DNA of 64,000 nt, taken from positions 201,836 to 265,835 of the forward strand of contig NZ_QBBX01000001.1 in NCBI RefSeq assembly GCF_003073175.1. Direction: 5' to 3'. Below the pieces are notes generated by a model that saw nothing but the letters and a program-made list of their open reading frames with translations, was not told the DNA's origin and did not search any database. Positions 42,069 through 51,210 of the stretch are shown piece by piece. Source of the DNA: Peribacillus acanthi (GTDB lineage: Bacteria; Bacillota; Bacilli; Bacillales; DSM-1321). Each line of letters opens with the position of its first letter. Positions within the stretch are counted from its first letter, which is position 1. The translations under genes were made by a program, and so were the position numbers.

Positions 42069-44867
42069 ATGGCTTACCAACAAAAGTCTTATCGCAAATT
42101 CGTTGCAACTGCTGCAACAGCAACTCTAGTAGCTTCTGCAATGGCTCCATTAGCATCTGCTGCTAGCTTCAATGATGTTCAAGGTGAAGAGCTTACTAAA
42201 GCTGTAGATTTCATCGTTGCTGAAGGAATCGCTAAAGGTTACGCTGATGGCGTTACTTTCGGAACTAACGATAGCGTAAAACGTATTGACGCTGCAGTTA
42301 TGATCGCAAAAGCTCTTAAATTAGATGTTGCTAGCTACCCAGCTTCTAACTTCACTGATGTAAAAGCAGAAAGAGCTCCTTATGTAAACGCTCTTAAAGC
42401 TGAAGAAATCGTAGATGGAAAATCTGCAACTCAATTCGGTGTTGAATCTAAAATCACTCGTGCTGAAATGGCAAAAATCCTTGTTGACGCTTTTGACTTA
42501 GTGAAAAAAGACGACAAAGAACTTCCATTCACAGACGTTAACGCTCGTTTCAAAGAATACGTAAAAGCTGCAGTTGACAACGGAATCATCGATCCTAAGT
42601 CTGCTACATCTTTCGGTGCTGAAACAGAAATGACTCGTGGCGATATCGCTATTGCTTTATACAGAGCAATGAATCCTGTGACTGTTCCTACAGTTGTAAA
42701 TGTAAGTGCAGTAGCTGCGAAGAAGTTGGAAGTTAACTTTTCTAAAGAAGTAGACACTACAAAAGCTACTTTTGAAGTTAAAAAAGGATCTTCAACAATT
42801 AACGTAGCAAACGTTTCTTTCAATGAAGATAAAACTGCAGCAGTATTAGAATTCTCTAATAAACTAGCTGCTGGTGAATATACAATCAATGTTAAAGGAA
42901 TTACTGAAGAAACATTGACGAAAAAAGCAACTGTTTCTGCTGAAACTGTTTCTGATATTCAAGTATTAGCTACTGAAGCTCCTATTAAAGCTGGAAAAGC
43001 AACTGTAGGTTACAAAGTATCTAACCAATATGGTGAAGATATTACTTCTGATGTTACAATCAGCAGCCCAGATACTAATGTTGCAGTTAACAAATCAGAA
43101 AAAACTATAACTGTTTCTACATTAGACCTTGATGCTACTACAGCTACACCAGATTCAAGAACATTTACATTGATTCATTCTGCTACAGGTTTAGCGAAAA
43201 CTGTAACAGTTAAAGCAACTGCAGCAGCAGTAGTATCAAATGTTCAATTCAAAGGTGTATACAACAAAGATGGAAAAACGTTAGTTGAAGGTACTAACCT
43301 AGCAACTTCTACAGATGCATTCTACTTAGAAGTAGAAGCTAAAGATCAATATGGTAACGTATTGAAAGCTGATGAGTTAACAACTGGTTTATACCTAACT
43401 GAATCTAATCCTACAGTTGTAGATGCAACTGATGTAACAAATGTTCCAACTGTTGTAGAATTCACAACTGCTGATAATGTTAAGAAAACTGGTATTAAAT
43501 TAACTGGTACTACTGTTGCTGGTTCAAACCTTGTGACTTTAGTTGCTAATGCAACTGGTGCATATGCTAACTACAGCATTTCTGTACAAGAAGCTGCAAA
43601 AGTTGATTCAATCTCATTAACTACTCCTGAATTAGTAGTTGAAGGCGAAGATTTAGTAATCCCAGCTACTGTTATCGACACTAAAGGAAATGTTGTAACT
43701 GATGCTAGCAAAGTTACAAACGTAACTGCTAAACTTGGAAATGCTACAGGAACTTTTGAAACTACTAAAGATGGAAAATTAGTATTAAAGTTCGCTAAAG
43801 GTGATGTAACTGAAGGTAAAACTACTTTATTAGTAGTAAGCCCAACAGGTAAAGCTGTATCTCAACTTGTTGATGTACAAGAAGCTGCTACACCAACGTT
43901 AATTCAAGGCCTTAAATCTACTGTAAGCACAGCGGTTTATGGTTCAAAAACTCTAACAGCTACTGACTTTATTATTAAAGATCAATATGGTAGAACAGTT
44001 GATGCTTTACCAGTTGGATATACTGTAGCTGTTAAATCAGAAGCTTACGCTGCTGGTAGTGATAACAATGTGTTAACTTTCACTGGTCTTACAGCTGCTG
44101 CAGTGAAAAAAGGTACTGAACAAGTAGTATTTGAACTGAAAAATGGTGCTGCTTCAGTTGTAGATAGCGAAAAAGCTGTTAGCTTCACAGTAGTTGAAAA
44201 GTCTGATTTTGTTTCTTACGGAATTGAATCACTTCCAACTGTTTATGCTAACACTGATTCTGTAGACAATACAGTAGATGCTTATGACAGAGAAGTAGTT
44301 GTTTATGGAATGACTTCTGGTGGATTAAAAGTTAAATTAGGTAAAGATGATTTCAACGTAACTTCAAATGCAACTGAACTAGAAGTAGAAGCTCTTGCTG
44401 ACAAGTGGGTTATCGATGGTGTTGATACTGCTGCTTTAGCTGATAACACAGCTAAAACTGTTAAATTGACAGTTACATTAAATGAAACTGGTCAAGAGCT
44501 AACTAAAGACGTAGTAGTTTCTAACGTAGCTCCATCAGTTGAAAAAGTAGAATACATCGTTTCTGAAGAAGCTGTAACTACTTTAGAGTTTGATAATGCT
44601 TCTGATGACACATTCAGTGCAGATGATGTATATGCAAACATCTATACTACTGACTCTTACGGTGAAGAAGTAGTATTAGCTGCTGCTAATGAAGTAACTC
44701 GTATTACCTTCTCTAACATCAAGGATAAGGTTACTACAACTCCTATCGTAATTTCTGCAAACGGTACTGCTGCAGCATCTCTAGCAGACCTTGAAGATGG
44801 AGATACTTTCGACGCAACAATCTATGTTGGTGGACAATCTGTAAAGGTAGCTGTTACTGTTAAGTAA
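42069..44867 (+). CDS. S-layer protein B with three SLH domains
   Basis: 932 residues. Signal peptide KFVATAATATLVASAMAPLA; three SLH domains to about residue 200 (FNDVQGEELTKAVDFIVAEG, FTDVKAERAPYVNALKAEEI, FTDVNARFKEYVKAAVDNGI), nearly the same as in protein A. After about 210 it is unrelated to A: VNVSAVAAKKLEVNFSKEVD opens an SbsA/Ig-like array (KDQYGNVLKADELTT, IDTKGNVVTDASKVTN, KDQYGRTVDALPVGYT). It is a second full S-layer subunit with its own promoter. Two genes sharing an anchor but not an array allow swapping of the surface coat. Confidence 0.95.
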   Translation: MAYQQKSYRKFVATAATATLVASAMAPLASAASFNDVQGEELTKAVDFIVAEGIAKGYADGVTFGTNDSVKRIDAAVMIAKALKLDVASYPASNFTDVKAERAPYVNALKAEEIVDGKSATQFGVESKITRAEMAKILVDAFDLVKKDDKELPFTDVNARFKEYVKAAVDNGIIDPKSATSFGAETEMTRGDIAIALYRAMNPVTVPTVVNVSAVAAKKLEVNFSKEVDTTKATFEVKKGSSTINVANVSFNEDKTAAVLEFSNKLAAGEYTINVKGITEETLTKKATVSAETVSDIQVLATEAPIKAGKATVGYKVSNQYGEDITSDVTISSPDTNVAVNKSEKTITVSTLDLDATTATPDSRTFTLIHSATGLAKTVTVKATAAAVVSNVQFKGVYNKDGKTLVEGTNLATSTDAFYLEVEAKDQYGNVLKADELTTGLYLTESNPTVVDATDVTNVPTVVEFTTADNVKKTGIKLTGTTVAGSNLVTLVANATGAYANYSISVQEAAKVDSISLTTPELVVEGEDLVIPATVIDTKGNVVTDASKVTNVTAKLGNATGTFETTKDGKLVLKFAKGDVTEGKTTLLVVSPTGKAVSQLVDVQEAATPTLIQGLKSTVSTAVYGSKTLTATDFIIKDQYGRTVDALPVGYTVAVKSEAYAAGSDNNVLTFTGLTAAAVKKGTEQVVFELKNGAASVVDSEKAVSFTVVEKSDFVSYGIESLPTVYANTDSVDNTVDAYDREVVVYGMTSGGLKVKLGKDDFNVTSNATELEVEALADKWVIDGVDTAALADNTAKTVKLTVTLNETGQELTKDVVVSNVAPSVEKVEYIVSEEAVTTLEFDNASDDTFSADDVYANIYTTDSYGEEVVLAAANEVTRITFSNIKDKVTTTPIVISANGTAAASLADLEDGDTFDATIYVGGQSVKVAVTVK

Positions 44868-44880
44868 TAACTAACAATGC

Positions 44881-44921
44881 AAAAAAAAAGAGTTATCGCC
44901 TGGCGATAACTCTTTTTTAAA
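44881..44921 (+). terminator. Terminator of S-layer gene B
   Basis: AAAAAAGAGTTATCGCC and GGCGATAACTCTTTTTT form a perfect stem with a TT loop; strong in both directions. Confidence 0.92.
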
Positions 44922-44937
44922 AGCAAAAATAAGCATT

Positions 44938-44980
44938 TGGTGCCTGTCACCACCCGGATTTACTCGATAATTGTCGACTA
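44938..44980 (+). repeat. REP2 element
   Basis: GGTGCCTGTCACCACCCG (44939-44956), then GATTTACTCGATAATTGTCGA. Confidence 0.8.
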
Positions 44981-44987
44981 GAAAATT

Positions 44988-45032
44988 AAAAGGCGGTCCC
45001 AGTGAATCATTGATTTTACTGGGACCGCCTTT
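44988..45032. terminator. Bidirectional terminator
   Basis: AAAAGGCGGTCCCAGT and ACTGGGACCGCCTTT enclose a 14-base loop. It serves the minus-strand gene ending at 45038. Confidence 0.85.
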
Positions 45033-45037
45033 ATTAG

Positions 45038-45310
45038 TTAATCATCACTTCCGTCAAAATCTCCATCATTATCTGAATCATTATGATCATTTGTGTTTTG
45101 GTGATGATCATTATCAGGAGGGTGATCACGGTCATGATCGATGCTATGTGCTTTTTTATTCGATTTGCTACCAATAGGAATCATAATGGCACCAAGAATT
45201 ATGGCTAGAGTACCTAGACCTTCTAAATCAATAAAGATTAGAAAAATGCCCAACAAAAGAATAAGAATACCAATTCCTTTTAATAGTCCTTTTCCTTTTT
45301 TCAGAAACAT
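45038..45310 (-). CDS. Small membrane protein with His/Asp-rich tail
   Basis: 90 residues. Two hydrophobic helices (IGILILLLGIFLIFIDLE and LGTLAIILGAIMIPIG) are followed by a tail of alternating His, Asp and Asn (DHDRDHPPDNDHHQNTNDHN). The tail could bind divalent metal. A GGGGGGAA-type ribosome site is upstream. Function unknown. Confidence 0.65.
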   Translation of the reverse strand: MFLKKGKGLLKGIGILILLLGIFLIFIDLEGLGTLAIILGAIMIPIGSKSNKKAHSIDHDRDHPPDNDHHQNTNDHNDSDNDGDFDGSDD

Positions 45311-45458
45311 TCCCCCCTAAAAATCGAATAAAAAATAATCACATAAAAAGTTATTCACTTTTATAGTTATTTATTCCTATTTTGATTTACTACCAACTGA
45401 TGAAATTTACAAAAAAAGTGCCTAGATTAAACTAAGCACCAGATGTTTATTCTACTAT

Positions 45459-46652
45459 TTAAAAGAACATCCCCACAAAAACAGCCGTGATAAAACTAGC
45501 CAATGTCCCACCAATAACAGCCTTCAATCCAAGCTTCGAAATTAATGGTCTTTTCGTTTTGTCCATTGATCCCAACCCGACAATAAGTTGTCCGATAGAA
45601 GAAAGGTTTGCAAAGTTACATAGAGCTACTGATAAAATGGCAACAGTTTTAGGTGATAATTCACTCATCTTTTTAGTCAGTTCACCATAAGCTACGAATT
45701 CATTGACAGATACTTTTGTTCCGATGATAGATGCTGCACGGAATGCATCGTCGAAAGGAACGCCGATTAGTAGGGCGAAAGGATAGAAAAGGTATCCTAA
45801 GATTTCTACAAGATTAGTTCCAACTAAACCTAAGATTCCATTTAATAAGGCCAATAATCCGATGAAGGCAATTAACAATCCACCAATATTAAGAGCAAGC
45901 TTAACCCCGTTGATTGCACCTTCAGCAATGGCTTCAAAACCGTTGGTGTATTCTGTACTTTCGATTTTGATATCATCGTTCGTTAAGCTTTTTTCTGTTT
46001 CAGGTTCAAGGAGCTTAGCGGTTATTAATGAGGCTAAAGGAACACTGAAAACGGAAATCAGCAAGTACTTCATGTCCACTCCCATTAATGAATAACCAAC
46101 TAGGATTGCACCACTCGCGGAAGCTGTTCCCCCAACCATAACTGCAAATAATTCCGACCGTGTTAAATGTTTAATGTACGGTCTAACGAGTAAAGGTGCT
46201 TCTACTAATCCCAAGAAAGAGTTTCCGACAGCACTGAATGTTTCTACTTTAGTCGTTCCTAACAATTTTCCAAGAGTTAATCCAGCGATACGTACGACAA
46301 AAGGGATGATGCGTAAGTGATATAAAAGTGATACAAGTGCGGAGATGAAAATGACAACGGAAAGAACTTGAATGGCGAATACGAAGGTTATGTTCGTTCC
46401 TTCGCCAAAAAAACCACCGAATACAAATTGAATACCTTCGTTACTATAATCGATGACTTTCTGTACCCCTGCAGATACTTTTTGGAGGATGGTTTGACCT
46501 AATTTGGATTTCATGACAAATAGGACAAATAATCCTTCTAAAATCAAGCCTATTACAATCGTTTTCCAAGGAATCGACTTACGATTGCTACTTAAAAGAA
46601 AACCTACGAATAAGACACCAATAAGTGATAATAATCCATATAAGATACTCAT
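45459..46652 (-). CDS. nupG: NupC/NupG-type concentrative nucleoside transporter (CNT)
   Basis: 397 residues, ten or so membrane helices, full length for CNT proteins. Signatures: the N-terminal pair of helices, GAVGNSFLGLVEAPLLVRPYI-like VGNSFLGLVEAPLLVR, TASASGAILVGYSLMG and the late NFANLSSIGQLIVGLG, all CNT hallmarks. It imports nucleosides with protons or sodium. A guanine riboswitch upstream points to purine nucleosides, as for B. subtilis nupG (yxjA). GGAGGTC precedes the ATG. Monocistronic. Confidence 0.92.
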   Translation of the reverse strand: MSILYGLLSLIGVLFVGFLLSSNRKSIPWKTIVIGLILEGLFVLFVMKSKLGQTILQKVSAGVQKVIDYSNEGIQFVFGGFFGEGTNITFVFAIQVLSVVIFISALVSLLYHLRIIPFVVRIAGLTLGKLLGTTKVETFSAVGNSFLGLVEAPLLVRPYIKHLTRSELFAVMVGGTASASGAILVGYSLMGVDMKYLLISVFSVPLASLITAKLLEPETEKSLTNDDIKIESTEYTNGFEAIAEGAINGVKLALNIGGLLIAFIGLLALLNGILGLVGTNLVEILGYLFYPFALLIGVPFDDAFRAASIIGTKVSVNEFVAYGELTKKMSELSPKTVAILSVALCNFANLSSIGQLIVGLGSMDKTKRPLISKLGLKAVIGGTLASFITAVFVGMFF

Positions 46653-46734
46653 CTCAACGACCTCCTATAATACTTTGCTTATTTTTCCCTAACTTCCAAA
46701 TATTATTAGTCTGATGTCAGACCTCTCAAGAAAT

Positions 46735-46882
46735 AAAAAAACCATGTACTCAAGCTTTTTCTTTATAGAAGAAAAGCTTGGGTACATGGCATGCACATGC
46801 ACGATCTCCAAATCGCTTTTCCCTATAGTCCGGCATTTTACGGCTGCCGGGTAGAAACGAATGGACCATATCTCCATCCTAT
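46735..46882 (-). promoter_or_regulatory. Guanine riboswitch with terminator, upstream of nupG
   Basis: On the minus strand the aptamer (about 46882-46815) reads GATATGG, GTTTCTACC, GGCAGCCGTAAAATGCC and GGACTATAGGG, the purine-riboswitch core with J1/2, J2/3 and loop-loop bases in place. The J3/1 base is C (GACTAT, not GATTAT), so guanine/hypoxanthine is the expected ligand. A long hairpin CCATGTACCCAAGCTT..AAGCTTGAGTACATGG with a T run (46795-46735) is the terminator. Guanine should switch nupG off. Confidence 0.92.
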
Positions 46883-46997
46883 ATAAGGAGTATATAAGTT
46901 TTTGTTAGTTTAACAGCATATAATGAATCATACAATGGTAAATGGTATAGTCGGAATAGAAGATGTAGTTCGAATTTTTCAAAAGGGGTGAAAAGTA

Positions 46998-47729
46998 ATG
47001 AAAAAGACCCATATTTATGCACATAGAGGTAGCAAAGGAACACATCCAGAGAATACAATGGCAGCTTTCCGTGAAGCGGTTCGACTTGGGGTGGATGGGA
47101 TTGAGCTGGATGTTCATTTGTCAAAGGATGGAGAGCTGGTTGTTATTCATGATGAGACTGTGGATCGGACGACGGATGGAACTGGTCAAGTGAAGGATTT
47201 AACTTTGTCCCAGCTGAAAAAGTTGGATGCAGGTTCTTGGTTTTCTAAAGAATTTCAAAGTGAAACCATTCCCACATTAAAGGAAATCCTTCAGCTATTG
47301 CAGGGCACCAATATTCTTCTAAACGTCGAAATAAAGAATGACGTGATTCAATATGTAGGAATAGAAGAGAAAGTTTTAAAGGATTTAGAGGAATACGCCT
47401 ATAAAGATAAAGCCATCATTTCTTCTTTTAATCACTATAGCGTACGTAAAATCAAACAGCTTGATCCAGAAATCCAAACAGCTATTCTGTTCGTGGAGAT
47501 ATTAGTAGAACCTTGGAAATACGCAGCTTCTATTGGGGCATCAGCCTTACATGTTTACATACCAATCGCTTATACAGAAATGAGCCGAGAAGCTGAGAGA
47601 AATAATTATCCTGTAAGGGTTTGGACAGTTAATGATGAGGTTGAAATGAAGAAGTTAATCGAAATGAACATAGATACGATCATGACGGATTTTCCACAAA
47701 AAGCAATGCAAATTAGAAATCAATCGTAA
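46998..47729 (+). CDS. Glycerophosphodiester phosphodiesterase (GDPD, UgpQ/GlpQ type)
   Basis: 243 residues after AAAGGGGTG. GDPD catalytic residues: HRGSKGTHPENTMAAF (His, Arg, Glu), GIELDVHLSKDGELVVIHDE (Glu, Asp and the second His), EIKND for the next acid, and VWTVND near the end. No signal peptide, so cytoplasmic. Splits glycerophosphodiesters into glycerol 3-phosphate and alcohol. Divergent from nupG. Confidence 0.92.
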   Translation: MKKTHIYAHRGSKGTHPENTMAAFREAVRLGVDGIELDVHLSKDGELVVIHDETVDRTTDGTGQVKDLTLSQLKKLDAGSWFSKEFQSETIPTLKEILQLLQGTNILLNVEIKNDVIQYVGIEEKVLKDLEEYAYKDKAIISSFNHYSVRKIKQLDPEIQTAILFVEILVEPWKYAASIGASALHVYIPIAYTEMSREAERNNYPVRVWTVNDEVEMKKLIEMNIDTIMTDFPQKAMQIRNQS

Positions 47730-47732
47730 TAT

Positions 47733-47771
47733 AAAGTTAGCCTCTTATGTACATAAGAGGCTAACTTTTAC
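47733..47771. terminator. Terminator after the GDPD gene
   Basis: AAAGTTAGCCTCTTATG and CATAAGAGGCTAACTTT form a long perfect palindrome with a two-base centre, then TTAC. Confidence 0.85.
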
Positions 47772-47831
47772 TTCGATAAACCAGGAAAATATTTTATAAT
47801 AAGTATAAAATTGTAAAGATGGAGTGGTTAA

Positions 47832-49253
47832 GTGACTAAAAAAATCTTGTTTATTATTTTTTTTGTTTGTGGAGTATGTATATTTTTCAATCAAACCGCG
47901 GATGCAGTAACCGTTAAGTCACTAGAAGGATACAAATATAACTGGAAATACTCAACAGGAAGTTATACAAAAAATAATGGAGCATTTAATATTGTAGAAG
48001 TGGACAGTAAGTCAGGAAACATCGTTTATACAGAGAATAGTAGTTGGGGTACGATATTGGAGTTAGGTTTAATGAACTCCAAAGGAAAAAAAGTATGGAA
48101 AAAAACTCAAGTGAATTTTGAAATAGTTTCTGTAAAAGGGAATTATATCATCGTCCAATCGTATGATAAGGAAGATTATCTAGTGGTAAGTATCATCAAT
48201 AAATTAAATGGAAGTTCAATAAGACATATATCTTATAAGTCTTCTAAGATCCTACATGCAACAGAACCCAATGTAGTGGTAGATAATCAATTAAATATTT
48301 TTGTAACTTCCAAAAGTCGTTTAATTGCTATGAATAGTCAAGGGAAAAAGCTATGGGAACTGGACAAAACATTACCTGTCAATTTGGACCTTACTTTTAG
48401 TTCCCCTGTAGTAAAAGATGACTATCTTGTTACAAGTTTTAATTGTTCAGGAAGTGAGCTTTGTTCCATGCTTGATAGGGATGAATTAATGATTCTTTCC
48501 AAAAAAGATGGTAAGCAAGTTGTATGGAAAAATAGGGTTAAGACTTGGGAATTCTTTCTATCAGGAGATGGAAAAAGAATCATTGTTTCTGAAGGGGATG
48601 GAGTGGTATCGGCCTATAGCTTTTCAGATGGAACAAAACTATGGAGCAAAACATTTAAAGTAGGTTCTTCTGAATATTTAAGTTTTTTCTTGAAAGATGA
48701 TCACTCTCTTGAGGAAGATTCGTTAGGCAATTTTTTTGTGACGATTGGTAATACAGATATTTTGCCAGGGCAATTAGTATATAAAGCGATTTACTCTATA
48801 GGACCTGACGGTAGAAATCGCTGGGGGGCGAATATCAGCTCACTCAAGGAAACTGGGAGATTAACAGTTTCAGGTTACTTATCTAGTGGAAAAGTCATCA
48901 ATATGATGGGGGAAAAAGGATATTATAAACTGGATAATGCCAAGGGAAGGCTTATACAGAAAACACCATTTGTAAGAAAAGCTGCAGTAAAATATGCGGA
49001 TTATACGAAGGCCCCAATAATAAAAAGAACTGGAAACAGTATCATCGGATCCGATGACTGGGCAACAAGCCTAGACGAAGAATTTACAAAGAATATCTGG
49101 TCTTCACGGCATCAAATTTACAACAAGACAGGGAAATTAGTAGGGGCTATCACCCATACAAATCCAATGGATCCTGCTCAAATCTATGTTTTAGACAACT
49201 TTCAAGTATATATAGTAAATAATTTTGGCGTGTATTCGTATTCTCGAAAGTAA
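47832..49253 (+). CDS. Secreted PQQ-type beta-propeller protein
   Basis: 473 residues from GTG 47832 (GGAGTGG upstream). Signal peptide to about 27 (FIIFFVCGVCIFFNQTADA). Repeated blades with W-K or W-S turns: SKGKKVWKKTQVNF, SQGKKLWELDKTLP, SDGTKLWSKTFKVG, PDGRNRWGANISSL. PQQ-like propellers with no PQQ-binding residues usually act as protein scaffolds on the surface. No anchoring domain, so secreted or cell-wall-associated. Monocistronic. Confidence 0.7.
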   Translation: MTKKILFIIFFVCGVCIFFNQTADAVTVKSLEGYKYNWKYSTGSYTKNNGAFNIVEVDSKSGNIVYTENSSWGTILELGLMNSKGKKVWKKTQVNFEIVSVKGNYIIVQSYDKEDYLVVSIINKLNGSSIRHISYKSSKILHATEPNVVVDNQLNIFVTSKSRLIAMNSQGKKLWELDKTLPVNLDLTFSSPVVKDDYLVTSFNCSGSELCSMLDRDELMILSKKDGKQVVWKNRVKTWEFFLSGDGKRIIVSEGDGVVSAYSFSDGTKLWSKTFKVGSSEYLSFFLKDDHSLEEDSLGNFFVTIGNTDILPGQLVYKAIYSIGPDGRNRWGANISSLKETGRLTVSGYLSSGKVINMMGEKGYYKLDNAKGRLIQKTPFVRKAAVKYADYTKAPIIKRTGNSIIGSDDWATSLDEEFTKNIWSSRHQIYNKTGKLVGAITHTNPMDPAQIYVLDNFQVYIVNNFGVYSYSRK

Positions 49254-49263
49254 TTTACTCAAT

Positions 49264-49301
49264 CAGTCCTAATGCCCTATGGTGTTAGGACTATTTTTTA
49301 T
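49264..49301 (+). terminator. Terminator after the propeller gene
   Basis: AGTCCTAATGCC and GGTGTTAGGACT pair around CTAT, followed by ATTTTTT. Confidence 0.85.
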
Positions 49302-49397
49302 CCCTTTTTATTTTCCGAACATAACTGTAATTAAATGTAAATATATATGATTACATACATATATTTCAAAATGATTACAAAGATATTAGGGGGCAAA

Positions 49398-50399
49398 ATG
49401 AAACAAAAATGGGTTATTACAGGGGTACTTGCAGGAAGCTTGATCGGATTAACTGCCTGCAATCAGGATTACGAGAATCAGAAAGAATTAGAGAATAAAA
49501 TCATGCATTTAGAAAAAAAGGTATCCGAATTAGAAAAGAGGGTAGTGGAGCAGGGAAAAAATGTAGTAAATAAACCTGAGGAAGTAGAAGAGGTTTCGGT
49601 AAAGATTATTGAGCCAAATACCGGAAAGTTAATTAAGGAAATCATTCCGATTGAGTTGGGCTTTGAATTGAATAAAGAAGAATATAAAAAACAATTAAAC
49701 GATTGGGTTAGGGATTTAGCGAGATCAAACTATGATCAACGAATGGTATTAGACAAGATAGGAGAGAATGGAGAAATTATTAAAGGGAAGCCGAGAGTCA
49801 TATTATCTGAGAAAGAACTAGTCAAGAGTATTCTAGGATTGTCCGAAAAGGGTGGAGAAGTTCCATTACCACTAACTGTAACGGAGTCTGGATATAAAGC
49901 TGAAGAAGTTCAGAGTCTCAGCGAGGTGGTGGTGGCTTCATATACGACCCATTTTGATAGGAGTGTTACTGGCCGAGTAGCTAATATCGAATTATCCTCA
50001 AAGACTATCGATAATGTGATTATTGGGGTGGGAGATATCTTTTCTTTTAATACACAGGTGGGAGAACGGACAGTAGCTAGAGGATATCAACCTGCAAAAG
50101 AAATCGTAGATAAGGAATTTGTTGAGGGCATTGGCGGAGGAATCTGTCAGACTTCCTCAACACTTTATAACGCAATTGACCAATTAGAAGTAGAATACGT
50201 GGAACACCACAATCATTCTCTCAATGTTGGATATGTGCCAAAGGGAAGAGATGCCACTGTTTCGTGGGGAGGACCTGATTTTAGATTTATGAACACACTG
50301 AGTGTCCCACTCTTGATAAAAACATTTGTTAACAAGGAAAAAGGCTCCTTAACGGTTGAAGTAAGGACTTCTAAGGCTAATGCAGGTTTAATCGATTAG
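49398..50399 (+). CDS. VanW-family lipoprotein
   Basis: 333 residues from ATG 49398 after TTAGGGGGC; the in-frame ATG at 49347 would hide the signal. Lipobox LTAC with Cys at about 22. A coiled coil (ELENKIMHLEKKVSELEKRV) follows at 30-55, then a region to 190, then the VanW domain: FDRSVTGRVANIELSSKTID, FSFNTQVGERTVARGY and GGGICQTSSTLYNAI, HHNHSLNVGYVPKGRDATV. VanW proteins are linked to the cell wall and peptidoglycan; the activity is not established. Anchored outside the membrane. Confidence 0.85.
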   Translation: MKQKWVITGVLAGSLIGLTACNQDYENQKELENKIMHLEKKVSELEKRVVEQGKNVVNKPEEVEEVSVKIIEPNTGKLIKEIIPIELGFELNKEEYKKQLNDWVRDLARSNYDQRMVLDKIGENGEIIKGKPRVILSEKELVKSILGLSEKGGEVPLPLTVTESGYKAEEVQSLSEVVVASYTTHFDRSVTGRVANIELSSKTIDNVIIGVGDIFSFNTQVGERTVARGYQPAKEIVDKEFVEGIGGGICQTSSTLYNAIDQLEVEYVEHHNHSLNVGYVPKGRDATVSWGGPDFRFMNTLSVPLLIKTFVNKEKGSLTVEVRTSKANAGLID

Positions 50400-50419
50400 A
50401 AATCACGCTACAAATCAGC

Positions 50420-50525
50420 GGGGGTGGTGCCTGTGAAACCGGGGCGTGACAGGCACGCCCCGGTTTTTGTCGAATTTTTCAGTGCCTGTCACCACCCGAA
50501 ATTCCTCGGATTTTGTCGAATCATA
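50420..50525 (+). repeat. REP2 cluster upstream of RAYT 2, with a terminator variant
   Basis: A first unit has GGTGGTGCCTGTGAAACC merging into the hairpin ACCGGGGCGT-GACAGGC-ACGCCCCGGT plus TTTTTG (50438-50470). A second, standard unit GTGCCTGTCACCACCCGAA (50482-50500) ends in TTTTGTCGAA. The cluster is the left flank of RAYT 2. Confidence 0.85.
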
Positions 50526-50640
50526 CCGACTGATTTATATGAAAGAAGCTCTTATAATTAAGGTAGATTTACACTTTTATCCTCATCTAACCTCTTTCGT
50601 TCCTTCTCATCCCTAAAAAATATATACGGAGGTTTAAAAA

Positions 50641-51111
50641 ATGGGTAGAAAACAAAGGGTTTGGTTGCCAGACCTATATTACCACGTAACCACAAGAGGA
50701 AATAGAAGAGATCCTCTGTTTCGATCAAGAGAAGACTTTAAGGTCTTCCTCTACATTCTTCAGCAACTCTACGATAAAATCCCCTATGAAGTCATCGCAT
50801 ATTGCCTAATGACCAACCACTATCATCTCCAATTACGATCGCCTCATGAATCATTATCCAAACTCATGGCCTTCATAAACAAACGCTACGCCAATTATTA
50901 CAATACGAAGTATAAGTTGACTGGCCATGTATTCGAAAAAAGATACTTCAGCGATCCTATAGAAGATAGGAAAGGAATGTTTGAAGTTAGTCGGTACATT
51001 CACCTCAATCCATGCAGGGCTAACATTGTTACTATACCCTCGACCTATGAATGGAGCAGCTATTCTATGTATACAGAACTCTCACCCTCTAAATTCCCGA
51101 AATGGAAGTAA
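50641..51111 (+). CDS. REP-associated tyrosine transposase (RAYT) 2
   Basis: 156 residues after GGAGG. Y1-type HUH protein: LPDLYYHVTTRGNRRDPLF, H-x-H in CLMTNHYHLQLRSP, INKRYANYYNTKYKLTGHVF with the Tyr, RYIHLNPCRANIV and YEWSSYSMY. Shorter at the C-terminus than RAYT 1 and clearly divergent. It lies between REP2 in direct orientation (50482) and inverted orientation (51128), the classic layout of a RAYT with its own REP family. It likely nicks REP2 hairpins. Confidence 0.9.
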   Translation: MGRKQRVWLPDLYYHVTTRGNRRDPLFRSREDFKVFLYILQQLYDKIPYEVIAYCLMTNHYHLQLRSPHESLSKLMAFINKRYANYYNTKYKLTGHVFEKRYFSDPIEDRKGMFEVSRYIHLNPCRANIVTIPSTYEWSSYSMYTELSPSKFPKWK

Positions 51112-51127
51112 ATAACCATGTCTCAAT

Positions 51128-51157
51128 TCGACAAAATTCGGGCGGTGACAGGCACCA
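51128..51157 (-). repeat. Inverted REP2 element, right flank of RAYT 2
   Basis: TTCGACAAAATTCGGGCGGTGACAGGCACC is the reverse complement of the standard unit. Together with 50482-50525 it forms an inverted pair around RAYT 2. Confidence 0.88.
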
Positions 51158-51210
51158 CAAAATGCTATAATTTAAATTGATACTAAAGATATAGCATGAA
51201 AGGGGAAGTT

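Noticed and set aside
46708..46726. CTGATGTCAGACCTC as another REP1 core
   Set aside because: Only part of the palindrome matches and neither the GTGGACA box nor the tail follows.
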